This document shows, piece after piece, positions 22,633 to 30,358 of a DNA stretch of 64,000 nt. The notes beneath the pieces were generated by a model. That model was not told the origin of the DNA. It did not search any database and saw only the letters and a list, made by a program, of their open reading frames with translations. Within the stretch, counting starts at the first letter, position 1. Each line of letters starts with the position of its first letter. Source of the DNA: Novispirillum itersonii subsp. itersonii ATCC 12639 (GTDB lineage Bacteria; Pseudomonadota; Alphaproteobacteria; Rhodospirillales; Rhodospirillaceae). The position numbers and the translations under genes are program-made. The DNA is taken from positions 1 to 64,000 of the forward strand of contig NZ_KB907345.1 of NCBI RefSeq assembly GCF_000381985.1, written 5' to 3'.

Positions 22633-24556
22633 TGTTACCACCATTCGCGAATAATCCAGTAGAAGTATTTATGCGGGATGGGGTATTTGCTTGCTGCTGA
22701 CGTGCCTGTTGCGTGCCTTTATTCGTGTCTTCAATGCGTTTTAGTGTCTCATTCATGTTCAAAGTAAGGGAATATGCTGCCGCAAGCGCGTACACTCTAC
22801 AGTCAAGTGCTTCGTTTCTGACGCCAGAGGCGCAGTACCAATAGTGTGTTTTTCTGCCTGTTTTGGGGTCAGTTTTGCTCTTTTTCTCTTCCGCCGTAAG
22901 CATACGGAAGTAATTATCAGGCAGGTGTTCTGGGAAATGGCAGTATCCGTTCTTACCTGACTGGATTTGTTTAGTAATTTCATCTAGTAATGGTTCAATT
23001 TCTAGCGAAGTGTATACTTGTTCCTTAGCCTTGCTAACTCCAACCGTAAGAACTTTACGCCCATTGCCTTTCAGTTCTGTGATTCGCTGGGAAATGATTG
23101 GGGAGTCATACGTGTTGCTACCCCGTACCCCAAGGATAGGGCCGGTTTTGGGGGCGATTCTATTAAGTCTTTCAATCTGATTTGTTACATTCGTTGATTC
23201 GTATGACGTATCAACAAACGTCAGTTTAACTGGGAGAACTACCCCATCAACTCGCGTATATTGCTGCGAAATAATGGTCTTTAACTGGTCCCATGCTTCA
23301 GGGTCTTCTGGCGGAAGCGGAATTACTCGATAGTCTATACACCAGCTTTCCAGACCAGCGCCCCAGCCGACAATCTCCAATTCAATTCTGTCTTTCTGTA
23401 CGTCAGCACCACAGGTAAGTGCTACCACTTCATTGGGAATTGTTTGTGGTGAATAGCTTTCAACTCTGTCATTGAGCTTAATTACGTCTGGTCTTGCGCC
23501 AGCATCCGACCACCATTCCGCTAACTTGTTGTTTACAAAGCTCTGAAGTGCGTTCAAGCCGCCTGTTTTAGTGCTTTCCCAATCCATCGCCAGCCGCTCC
23601 AAGCTGGTTAAGTCTGACAGGAGCGTCGGAAACCGGAAGCCAATCCATTGCCCCCCGGAGCGGGTGGCGCGCCATTCCCCCCTGTTGATGTTCTTCTTTC
23701 GTTCCGTGTCATTCCAGCCTTCGCCGCACGACGAGCAATAATATTGCGCGGTGTGGAACAATGGTCTGTCCACTTCGTCGCGCTCCCACCTGACGCGGAA
23801 TGTTCCATCTTTGTTCCGCCAATCCAAGACCTGTTCATGCCCGCAATGGTGGCAAGGAACAAAAAACTCGCGCTGATCTGAGTCATTCCAGAGTGGTTCC
23901 AGCTGACATAGGTCACGGGTTCCGGGGGTTGAGTTAACAACAGCTCGCATCTTCTTATGCGTGGTGGCGCGATTAAGCGCCAACTGAACGGGGGAACCTT
24001 CTCCACCGGAGGTTCCGCCCCAGCCGCTCACTTCTTCCAAAAACAAATGTTTGATACTTTTCCCGCGCAGCTGAGACGGGCTGTTCTGTGACGCAAAGGT
24101 CACACTGCCCCCCCGGAAACTTTTAGAAAGAATAGTATTTTGTGCGGTTCTTGACTTAAAAGCCGCAAAATGTTCAGTGAGGAGTGGGCTTTCCTGAATG
24201 AAACTCGCCAGTCTGGTGTTTGACAAGTCAGCTGCGCTGGCTTCGTCTGTGCTAACGATCAGCTGGCGGGAAGGCTCATGTACTGCTGCCCACAAGGAAA
24301 GCCCCATTAACATTGTGGTTTTGCTGACCTGTGCGCCGCCGACAACGACGATCTTTTGCGCACCCGGTGCGCCATAAAAATTTAACAAATCCCTCTGCGG
24401 TTTGCTCCACCGCACCGGCCCGGTGATGGCAGACCCCCCGGCAGAACTAAGAATCATATGTTCTTCCAGCCATTCAGCTGGTGGGATTACCTCTTGCTCT
24501 TCCAGCAGTTCAACCATCAGCCCGATTAGTTGATTAATCTTAGTGCCGGAGGTCAT
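22610..24556 (-). CDS. terminase large subunit (lambda GpA family)
   Basis: A 648-residue packaging motor and nuclease. The ATPase part has a deviant Walker A, VVVGGAQVSKTTM at about 69-82, and Walker B KHLFLEEVSGWGG at about 168-180. A Cys4 zinc-like cluster FVPCHHCGHEQ ... YYCSSCGEGW (about 235-280) is typical of GpA. The nuclease half includes LTCGADVQKDRIELEIVGWG and KLTFVDTSYESTNV, with acidic residues as expected. The end is Gln/Asn-rich. It overlaps the small terminase by 17 bp. This family cuts cos sites, so cos-type rather than headful packaging is likely. Confidence 0.93.
   Translation of the reverse strand: MTSGTKINQLIGLMVELLEEQEVIPPAEWLEEHMILSSAGGSAITGPVRWSKPQRDLLNFYGAPGAQKIVVVGGAQVSKTTMLMGLSLWAAVHEPSRQLIVSTDEASAADLSNTRLASFIQESPLLTEHFAAFKSRTAQNTILSKSFRGGSVTFASQNSPSQLRGKSIKHLFLEEVSGWGGTSGGEGSPVQLALNRATTHKKMRAVVNSTPGTRDLCQLEPLWNDSDQREFFVPCHHCGHEQVLDWRNKDGTFRVRWERDEVDRPLFHTAQYYCSSCGEGWNDTERKKNINRGEWRATRSGGQWIGFRFPTLLSDLTSLERLAMDWESTKTGGLNALQSFVNNKLAEWWSDAGARPDVIKLNDRVESYSPQTIPNEVVALTCGADVQKDRIELEIVGWGAGLESWCIDYRVIPLPPEDPEAWDQLKTIISQQYTRVDGVVLPVKLTFVDTSYESTNVTNQIERLNRIAPKTGPILGVRGSNTYDSPIISQRITELKGNGRKVLTVGVSKAKEQVYTSLEIEPLLDEITKQIQSGKNGYCHFPEHLPDNYFRMLTAEEKKSKTDPKTGRKTHYWYCASGVRNEALDCRVYALAAAYSLTLNMNETLKRIEDTNKGTQQARQQQANTPSRINTSTGLFANGGNNGRFSRF
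22666..22672 (-). promoter_or_regulatory. ATAAATA element inside the terminase 3' end
   Basis: GCATAAATACTTC lies within the last TerL codons, 34 nt before the gpW-like start. Distance agrees with other copies; no clear hairpin follows. Confidence 0.35.
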
Positions 24557-25001
24557 TCAATGCGCTCCGAAACTTACCAACTACTCTGTTTAGTTCAGAT
24601 TCAATCAGCTTTTCTGCTTCTTCTGCGTCCTGACATGACAGAAGGGCGCGGGAAAGGGATGCCGGAAGTTCGGCCACACTTGCCTTCAGTTCAGTCACGG
24701 CTTCCCCGACAAGTGCCTTTACTGAGTCGTATTCAATGAGCTTTTCTTGCTCTTTTTCTAGCTCCAATTCTGCCAGCAGCGCGTTAGCTTTTTCGCGTCT
24801 TGCTTTCCAATATGCTGAAGTCTCTGTTTCTTGTTCGGCACCAGCGCCATTCTTGTATTCAAGGATGGCAGTTTGAACTTCATCAGGATCGAACTTGCCG
24901 TGTTCATCTGACACAATCACACCAAGGCGCTTGTACTTGTGTAGCGTCTGGCGGCTGACTCCAAGTTCAATCTCTAGTTCACTGATATTCATCTTAGTCA
25001 A
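24540..25001 (-). CDS. terminase small subunit (Nu1-like)
   Basis: A 153-residue DNA-recognition subunit. Residues 1-45 form a winged helix (NISELEIELGVSRQTLHKYKRLGVIV) that would bind cos. Residues 60-100 match the Nu1 pattern AYWKARREKANALLAELELE KEQEKLIEYDSVKALVGEAV, a helix that contacts TerL. AGGAG is eight nt before a TTG at 25001, which is preferred over the ATG nine nt further in. It directly follows a 500-bp non-coding region, the expected place for cos. Confidence 0.85.
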   Translation of the reverse strand: MTKMNISELEIELGVSRQTLHKYKRLGVIVSDEHGKFDPDEVQTAILEYKNGAGAEQETETSAYWKARREKANALLAELELEKEQEKLIEYDSVKALVGEAVTELKASVAELPASLSRALLSCQDAEEAEKLIESELNRVVGKFRSALNDLRH

Positions 25002-25537
25002 TTGCTTTTCTCCTGATCTGTGTCAGGATTATTTAGTCATTTTGATGATTTTTTTGTTGTAAACTTGATTTTTTTTATGAGTGGCTGCGAAACATATGCG
25101 CGAGCGCACCACCCCAATTTGAAAAAGGGCCAGAGGGACCCATTTTTGGGGTTATTTTGGGCCATTTGGCACGGTTTTTGCCGTATTTGGCCTATTTTTA
25201 CCCTATTTTAGGCCCTTTCTAGACTAAAATAGGCTTTTTCTCTCTCAAAATGGCCTTTTCCTAGCAGAAAACAGCCTTTTGCCTCCTGTTTTTACCCATT
25301 TGCTCACTGATTTACAGGAGCGGGGGACACCATCATCAGCCCTACCAACCATAGCTTTTTATTGGTGATGCCCCCCTAAATGTTGTGTCAGACAGGAGAC
25401 GAGAGAGGAGAGACAGACACAACATCATGAAAGTATTTAGCAATTTGCCAATAAAAAAAGCCCCCCAATGGGTGAGGTCCATTAGGGGGCTAAGTCTAGT
25501 GAGGTGTGTAGGGCTTCGCTTCCTACGCATCTATTTA
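25002..25537. other. gene-free region upstream of terminase, candidate cos site
   Basis: No coding frame is supported here. It contains a perfect 10-bp inverted repeat CCTATTTTAG / CTAAAATAGG (25202-25211, 25224-25233), runs of GGGCCA/TTTGGCC-like sequence, and a second perfect 10-bp inverted repeat ATGTTGTGTC / GACACAACAT (25380-25389, 25416-25425) around a purine-rich core. In lambda, cosQ, cosN and cosB lie just before Nu1. The cut site itself cannot be identified by eye. Confidence 0.5.
25452..25494 (-). terminator. terminator upstream of the packaging genes
   Basis: On the minus strand GCCCCCTAATGG pairs with CCATTGGGGGGC-type sequence around ACCTCACC, followed by TTTTTTT. It ends transcription of the minor-tail-like gene before the cos-like region. 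Confidence 0.8.
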
Positions 25538-26104
25538 TCACTTAAGGGCATCTATTAAGTACTTATATAACAGGTCTGAGAACTTTTTTTGTGTGGCGGA
25601 CTCAATTGTATCTTGAAAGTGAAGGCGCGGTTGATAAGTGCTTTTCTCTTCCAGACCATACAGAGTTCTAGTTCCGCCATTGGGCATTCTCTGAGCAATG
25701 ACCTTTCCTTTTCGACTGTTCATTGTGAAAACATCTTCTCGCTTCAACAGCGCCTTTGGGCGCATCGCGCGCGGTACTTTTGTAGTTCCTTTGACCTTTC
25801 TTGTCGGGACATTGAGGTTCTTCTTGTCGGGGGTGATGGTGCCGCCTTCCTCATGTTTGGTCAGGAATTGTGCCCGCTCCAAAATGCCAATTGTTGCTTC
25901 TAAGCTATCTTTTGTTGCTTTTGTTACGCTCACTGACCGGGGAATGAAGTTGCCTGACCGCAAGGTAAACTCCGATTCAATCTTATCAATCAGCTCCCGA
26001 CGAGCTTCAAAGCTCATACTGTTCAGGGCGCGCATCATCGCGTATGGCAGCTGTTTAGCTCCCCCTCTTGACAGCCATTCACCAAACTCATTATAAAAAT
26101 CCAT
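25538..26104 (-). CDS. putative minor tail protein (lambda gpZ / HK97 gp10-like)
   Basis: A 188-residue protein starting MDFYNEFGEWLSRGGAKQLP, with MRALNSMSFEARRELIDKIE and later RSVSVTKATKDSLEATIGIL, a pattern shared with minor tail or tail-completion proteins of the gpZ type (N-terminal helix with A-L-N-x-x-A, then a beta region). The basic middle (RKVKGTTKVPRAMRPKALLK) is notable. If this is gpZ-like it is displaced: lambda has Z between FII and U, whereas here it precedes cos and terminase. Its stop overlaps TGATAAATA. Confidence 0.4.
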   Translation of the reverse strand: MDFYNEFGEWLSRGGAKQLPYAMMRALNSMSFEARRELIDKIESEFTLRSGNFIPRSVSVTKATKDSLEATIGILERAQFLTKHEEGGTITPDKKNLNVPTRKVKGTTKVPRAMRPKALLKREDVFTMNSRKGKVIAQRMPNGGTRTLYGLEEKSTYQPRLHFQDTIESATQKKFSDLLYKYLIDALK

Positions 26105-26181
26105 ACCAGCACCTATATTGATTGACTTATTCGTCCCCTTTTGCTTCCATATTTACAAAAGTTCAATCGGAGGCAAAAGAC

Positions 26182-26577
26182 ATGGCAGCCAAGCCTAAAA
26201 GTGTGACAGAACAGCCCGTTCAGAACTGGTTTGATGGTTTTGATTTGGGAATTATGCCTGTTCGTACTGGCAAAGACCCGCTTCAAAACTTCCTAACCCA
26301 GTTGGATAAACAGCTAGAATTGTTTCGTGAGGGAGCGCCATCAACTGGTAGAGGTTCTTCCCGCTGGGCGCGGGAAGTCGCTGGGGTCTGGTGGATCAGG
26401 CCGACTTATTCGAGGAGGGGTTTGGATTTTGGAGGGGGCAGGGATGCCATCAGGGTCGGCCCCCGCGATCTGGTCGAGGCGGGTTTTGACAAAATTCGCG
26501 CTGCCGCTGAGGCGGGGTTCTTTACGGACCAGTTGAATCAAATCGCGGGGGAAATCGCTGATCGACTGAAAAAATGA
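26182..26577 (+). CDS. 131-residue protein of unknown function
   Basis: Start ATG (MAAKPKSVTEQPVQNWFDGF) is fixed by GGAGG eight nt upstream. The chain has a helical middle (DPLQNFLTQLDKQLELFREG), a basic and Gly-rich stretch STGRGSSRWAREVAGVWWIR, and a helical end (FDKIRAAAEAGFFTDQLNQI). It is a lone plus-strand gene between two minus-strand blocks and is followed by a strong terminator. A regulatory role for this orphan gene is possible, but no DNA-binding motif is evident. Confidence 0.7.
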   Translation: MAAKPKSVTEQPVQNWFDGFDLGIMPVRTGKDPLQNFLTQLDKQLELFREGAPSTGRGSSRWAREVAGVWWIRPTYSRRGLDFGGGRDAIRVGPRDLVEAGFDKIRAAAEAGFFTDQLNQIAGEIADRLKK

Positions 26578-26590
26578 TTTGCCAAAATGT

Positions 26591-26618
26591 CAACACCCCC
26601 GAAAGGGGGTGTTTTTTT
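26591..26618 (+). terminator. terminator after the orphan plus-strand gene
   Basis: AACACCCCC pairs with GGGGGTGTT around GAAA, followed by seven Ts. Confidence 0.92.
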
Positions 26619-26621
26619 GTG

Positions 26622-26825
26622 TCAATTCCCCCCTTCGGGGGTGGGTTTATCTTCATCATTCCGCTTGACATAACGCAGGAATGGTTCGTCAACGGATGAT
26701 TTTGCGATTTCCCGGAATTCTGGGGAATGAAGTTTGTCAATTTCTCGGAATGCCCGCGCAATCACCCTCAATGCTCTCTGTTTTGCCTGCCAATACTCCC
26801 GACTCAACTTACTTTCATTAATCAT
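26622..26825 (-). CDS. 67-residue basic helical protein, unknown
   Basis: MINESKLSREYWQAKQRALR followed by VIARAFREIDKLHSPEFREI; predicted mostly helical and rich in Arg/Lys. ATG at 26825 is set by AGGAG eight nt upstream; an upstream GTG would lie in the leader hairpin. It is the first gene on the terminase side of the iteron origin and the hairpin leader is of the ATAAATA kind, so it may be co-regulated with replication or late functions. No family recognised. Confidence 0.6.
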   Translation of the reverse strand: MINESKLSREYWQAKQRALRVIARAFREIDKLHSPEFREIAKSSVDEPFLRYVKRNDEDKPTPEGGN

Positions 26826-26861
26826 TCTGTTGTTCTCCTGTGAAGTCACAGGGGTATTTAT
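26826..26861 (-). promoter_or_regulatory. ATAAATA element and RBS-masking hairpin
   Basis: ATAAATA (26855-26861), then CCCCTGTGA-CT-TCACAGGAG: the stem CCTGTGA/TCACAGG includes the first part of the AGGAG ribosome-binding site. There is no T-run, so a terminator role is unlikely. Confidence 0.6.
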
Positions 26862-26865
26862 TAGT

Positions 26866-27342
26866 ATCTACGCATCTACACATCTACACAGCTTTTAAAC
26901 TCGTTCTACACCGTATGGCTGACTTCTGGCTAAAATGGGGTGAAAATGCCAAAATATCTACACAACTCCCCCAATATCTACACACCATCTACACAGCTCA
27001 ATGGAGTTGTGTAGATGAAAAAAGCTAGGTTTCATGCGGGTTTCAGAGGTTTTTTTGTCAATATCTACACATCTACACAACTTTTTAACTTCTAGGGGAA
27101 ATAAAGAGAGAGATAGAGGTTATATAAGGAACAAGTTGAAAAGCTGTGTAGATGTGTAGATATTACGTATCCGAAATGAAAAAACCTAGGATTCATGCGG
27201 GTTTCAGCCTGTTTTTTCATCTACACAACTCAATCGAGCTGTGTAGATGGTGTGTAGATATTGTGTGGAGTTGTGTAGATGGCGCGTAGACAAACACAAA
27301 ACCCCCGGATTTCCGGGGGTTTTGTTGTGATGGTGTGTAGAT
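26866..27342. other. iteron-rich replication origin
   Basis: Fifteen exact copies of ATCTACACA or its complement TGTGTAGAT lie in this non-coding stretch (starts at 26874, 26882, 26956, 26976, 26987, 27008, 27063, 27071, 27145, 27153, 27219, 27240, 27251, 27272, 27334), with further variants. Some pairs are tandem with an 8-bp period, others are inverted. A 22-bp block is duplicated at 27025-27046 and 27186-27207 (21/22 identical, core TTCATGCGGGTTTCAG). It adjoins the helicase gene. The arrangement is that of an iteron origin bound by an initiator. Confidence 0.85.
27298..27323 (-). terminator. hairpin terminator downstream of the helicase gene
   Basis: AAAACCCCCGGA pairs perfectly with TCCGGGGGTTTT with a 2-nt loop; T-rich on both sides, so active in both directions. 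It lies 23 bp after the helicase stop, within the iteron region. Confidence 0.85.
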
Positions 27343-27345
27343 ATG

Positions 27346-28938
27346 TCAATCGAGGAACGACAGATCGAGGTTGTAAGCCCCAACCGGATATTGCGAATTG
27401 TTATCAACCAGTGGCCCGGCATCAGTCCGCCGAATGACAGTCACGGTCTGCCGGTTCCCAGCCCCGTCGCGCCATGTGGTGTTCCTGACATATTCCAGAT
27501 GGGGGGCATTCAGCTCAATCCACGACTTGACAAAAGCAATGAAAGAATTGCGGTTCTTTCTGAACTTTTGAGCAATTCCGGCAGAATCAGCAGCGGCGCA
27601 ATAATAATCAAACAGTGTAGCGACACTGATATGCGTAAAATTAGCGTCTTGGAATATATGTCTCGCCAGTCGTTCACACGGCAGCATACTTGTTTCAAGC
27701 GACTCCCGGTATGCGCGACCGTGGAACGCACGAACTGAACGCAGGTCAGAATGCTTTGTCAGAAGGCAGTTAAACCAAATTGAGAATTGTTCGCGATCTT
27801 TAAGAATCTGCTGCCCATCGCCGAAAAGCCAATCTTCCGCCTCGTCGGCAGGCACCCCGAGCCGGTCAGCAATCCAATCTTTAAGGGGTCTGCTGCCCTT
27901 CACGACACTGAAGCGCCTGTCTGTTGAGTCCCCGGACAGCCGAACCGTACCAGATTTATCGTTACTCGACATCACGCACCACAACATATTGTTTACAGCA
28001 AGCCGGTCCTTGCCCTTAAACTCGACTGAAATTGTAGGCGAACCAATGACTTGCTTCAACGAATTCATATCTGTACGGTCTGCCGGAACCTCGTTGACCA
28101 TGCCTGTCAGCTTGCCAGTCAGAGCAGAACCAGTGAATCGCCCCACCACCGCATCGATTGACAAATTAGCACTGTGTGCCCGATGCCCGAACATGTGGGA
28201 AATAACCACATCCCCCAGAAGGGTTTTACCAGTGCCCCCCGCATCGTTCAGCACCAACCAAGGAATCGTAAAGTCAGCTGGGTTCCGGTATTTAAACACC
28301 AGCAGTTGTTCGACGTGTTCCACCGCAGCTTCATCACCGCCACAGACAGACTGAAGTAATGTGCCAAAAATCCAATGCGGCTGACCAGATTCAGGCACGG
28401 CAGGCAGCGGCGCGACATCCAGCAGATTCAACACGTCACCGGGGCAAGCATCGGGGGGGTAGGCACCGACAGTCAGTTTGATTCTGCCACTTGATTGAAT
28501 CTGTGAATCCCATTCTGAGATTCCACCAGCACCAAGCGCCTGAATATGTGAATATTTGAGTGCTTCCGGCGCGACAAGTACACGTTCGCCGCTCTCAGAC
28601 CTGATAGACCAAGACTTGAAACTGCTAATATAGTAGGGGTCAAGCCGTTCAATCAGTTCAGCAACCCGACTTGTCAAATCTTGTGGCGCGGCAGGAGTCA
28701 TCGCACCAGCCCCACCATCGCCAGCCGCCAGTGCCGAAACATCAACGCCGCCTGCCTTCAGTTGCCGCTTCAATCCTCCAAGTTGAACGAGCAGATTCGG
28801 CACCATCGTTGCCTTGTCTTGGTCACTCAAATCAGAATCATTCTTAACATCAGCGATTGCGGCCTGAACGTCAAAGTATTGGTTTTTCAGGTCGTCAAGT
28901 TGCTGGTTCTGCGGCGGAAACGAAACAATATTACCCAT
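27346..28938 (-). CDS. phage replicative helicase/primase, D5/P4 alpha-type SF3 helicase
   Basis: A 530-residue replication protein. The ATPase core has Walker A NDAGGTGKT at 231-239, a following KLTGMVNEVPADRTDMNSLK (Walker B region) and sensor MLWCVMSSNDKSGTVRLSGD with the arginine finger in DSTDRRFSVV, as in the DUF5906/P4-alpha helicases. The first about 95 residues form a coiled, low-complexity lead, and the C-terminal about 130 residues a winged-helix-like region. It would unwind the adjacent iteron origin. Preceded by TATAAATA; separated from the primase gene by 115 bp. Confidence 0.85.
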   Translation of the reverse strand: MGNIVSFPPQNQQLDDLKNQYFDVQAAIADVKNDSDLSDQDKATMVPNLLVQLGGLKRQLKAGGVDVSALAAGDGGAGAMTPAAPQDLTSRVAELIERLDPYYISSFKSWSIRSESGERVLVAPEALKYSHIQALGAGGISEWDSQIQSSGRIKLTVGAYPPDACPGDVLNLLDVAPLPAVPESGQPHWIFGTLLQSVCGGDEAAVEHVEQLLVFKYRNPADFTIPWLVLNDAGGTGKTLLGDVVISHMFGHRAHSANLSIDAVVGRFTGSALTGKLTGMVNEVPADRTDMNSLKQVIGSPTISVEFKGKDRLAVNNMLWCVMSSNDKSGTVRLSGDSTDRRFSVVKGSRPLKDWIADRLGVPADEAEDWLFGDGQQILKDREQFSIWFNCLLTKHSDLRSVRAFHGRAYRESLETSMLPCERLARHIFQDANFTHISVATLFDYYCAAADSAGIAQKFRKNRNSFIAFVKSWIELNAPHLEYVRNTTWRDGAGNRQTVTVIRRTDAGPLVDNNSQYPVGAYNLDLSFLD

Positions 28939-29004
28939 GATTACACCTCACGTTTTGATGGGTTTTTTACATTTGGACCACTTTCCATTCTGTGGTGCCG
29001 GAAG

Positions 29005-29012
29005 TATTTATA
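29005..29012 (-). promoter_or_regulatory. TATAAATA element before the helicase gene
   Basis: An exact TATAAATA lies 67 nt before the helicase ATG, in the 115-bp gap after the primase gene. TGGACCA occurs as a direct repeat around it. Confidence 0.4.
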
Positions 29013-29053
29013 TGGACCAATCCGGCATTAAGTCCTTGGTTTACAATATTTTA

Positions 29054-29923
29054 TTACATTTTTAGCGCCTCCCTCACTTCCTGTTCCCCGGCGACCTGAC
29101 AGGCATACCACCATACAGTTCCGGCAGTGATGCCACCGGGCTTATAACCCCTCAGAATTTGGTGATATTCCCCGCCCTTTTCCTCCCCCAGAGTCGCACG
29201 CAGTGCGCATTCTGCCAGCGCAGGGCCGACCATATGAGCTGCGCCCCACACGACCCTAAGCCAGTCTGAGTATGGAAGCCTGCCCCCCCGCGAGATCAGG
29301 TCTAAGAGGATGACCAGCCTATAATATTCGGGGTCTGTGACTGACACTGACGGGGCATAGGAGCGCACAGGGTGCGCCTGCTGAACAGGCTTACAGGCAT
29401 CAAGCCAGAAGGTCATAAGTACGTCTGGGAGCTGCGGCAGCGGCCCGGAAGGGGCCGCGCCCCACAGGTAAGCGCCAGTCTGAGGATGGCGCGACGGCGG
29501 AAGAACAGACTGGGAACCATGCCAGCGAAATTCCAGAGCGCCACCGGGACCGGCTTTGTATGTCTTCAGCTCGTCCCAGTGCCGGAACGTAACCTGAAAC
29601 GCCGCCTGAAAGCGATCAGGCTTGCCAGAAGTCCACCATACCGCCCCATCAAGATCAAATTCTGGGTGAATTTCCACAAGGAATTCAAGAGCTTCCGGGC
29701 CATCCACATCAAGGCTCATGACCCCACCGGACACAGGGCCATTAAGCAGACCAATGCCATCAGCTGCCGCATATGCTGCCGCGTCCTGCCAGCTGTGAGG
29801 CCAATCCTGCCAGTCACGCATGAAGGGCCGTTTTCCCCGGACCGGCACGAATTGCCAGTGCGGAACGTGAGAAGCCCATTCCGGGGGAGTCATGGGAACG
29901 GGGTTTTGTGATTCATCAAACAT
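29054..29923 (-). CDS. primase-polymerase (PrimPol-type) replication protein
   Basis: A 289-residue protein with a bifunctional primase-polymerase N-terminal domain. Hallmarks are FVPVRGKRPFMRDWQDWPHS, the catalytic acidic pair in GVMSLDVDGPEALEFL (Asp-x-Asp at about 73-75), a His in FRWHGSQSVLPPSRHPQTG, and a C-terminal accessory domain (SDWLRVVWGAAHMVGPALAE). It would make primers or copy the iteron origin together with the helicase. AGGAGG is held in a leader stem (CCTCTGA/TCAGGAGG). Two copies of the GCGCAC-N3-GTGCGC palindrome (one with a mismatch) lie inside. Confidence 0.82.
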   Translation of the reverse strand: MFDESQNPVPMTPPEWASHVPHWQFVPVRGKRPFMRDWQDWPHSWQDAAAYAAADGIGLLNGPVSGGVMSLDVDGPEALEFLVEIHPEFDLDGAVWWTSGKPDRFQAAFQVTFRHWDELKTYKAGPGGALEFRWHGSQSVLPPSRHPQTGAYLWGAAPSGPLPQLPDVLMTFWLDACKPVQQAHPVRSYAPSVSVTDPEYYRLVILLDLISRGGRLPYSDWLRVVWGAAHMVGPALAECALRATLGEEKGGEYHQILRGYKPGGITAGTVWWYACQVAGEQEVREALKM

Positions 29924-29955
29924 TTGTCAATCCCTCCTGATCTGTCAGAGGTATT
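29924..29955 (-). promoter_or_regulatory. TAAATAC element and RBS-masking hairpin before PrimPol
   Basis: CTAAATAC leads into CCTCTGA-CAGA-TCAGGAGG, a stem with one bulge that includes the whole AGGAGG site. It is a variant of the repeated leader (C in place of the first A of ATAAATAC). Confidence 0.5.
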
Positions 29956-30229
29956 TAGCATCAACATTTGTCAATTAAATACAGAGTTAACGGATCAGCA
30001 GCCCAGATAACGAGGCAGACGGTGGAGGTTTTGACACAGGGAATCAAGAGAAATTCACACAAAGATTTTCAGTCAGTCGCGGTGCTGACTGAACATTTCG
30101 CAACGAATTTAAAAACGTTGAGAATTGTCAAGCGAAAAAAGACTTGACGCCCATAAAAACTGTGGCACGGTAGAGACAGAAAGCGCAGGAAGCCCGCTGA
30201 AGAGCTTCAAGACACATAATAAGGAAGGA
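29956..30229. promoter_or_regulatory. divergent control region with inverted repeat
   Basis: Between the leftward replication genes and the rightward early block. TTCAGTCAG (30068-30076) and CTGACTGAA (30085-30093) form a perfect 9-bp inverted repeat with an 8-bp spacer, a likely operator. TTGACG at about 30143 could be a rightward -35 box. A TTG-started frame from 30125 covers much of this region but has no convincing ribosome-binding site. No repressor gene is adjacent. Confidence 0.5.
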
Positions 30230-30310
30230 GTGAGCAAAAAACCTACCGCCTCTGTACGGGCTTTAAACGGGCTTATGGAGGCATTTAAAAAGATTAAAAG
30301 CATAATTTAA
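30230..30310 (+). CDS. very small ORF (26 residues), early block
   Basis: GTG preceded by AAGGAAGGA gives MSKKPTASVRALNGLMEAFK KIKSII, a basic amphipathic peptide. The frame is open upstream to a TTG at 30125 (61 residues in all), but the ribosome-binding site favours the GTG. Could be a leader peptide or real micro-protein; nothing is recognised. Low confidence. Confidence 0.35.
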   Translation: MSKKPTASVRALNGLMEAFKKIKSII

Positions 30311-30358
30311 TTGAGGTAGGAGGTGAGTAAATAAAAGACAGCAATTGGAGGCTTTGAA

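Noticed and set aside
5698-29955. Explaining all ATAAATA hairpins as simple terminators
   Set aside because: True for some (5701, 15742, 18943), but those at 20677, 26825 and 29923 lack T-runs, and three ATAAATA copies have no hairpin yet keep the same distance to the start.
30125-30229. TTG-started extension of the small early ORF
   Set aside because: No ribosome-binding site and it would cover the presumed promoter region; only the GTG at 30230 is listed, with low confidence.
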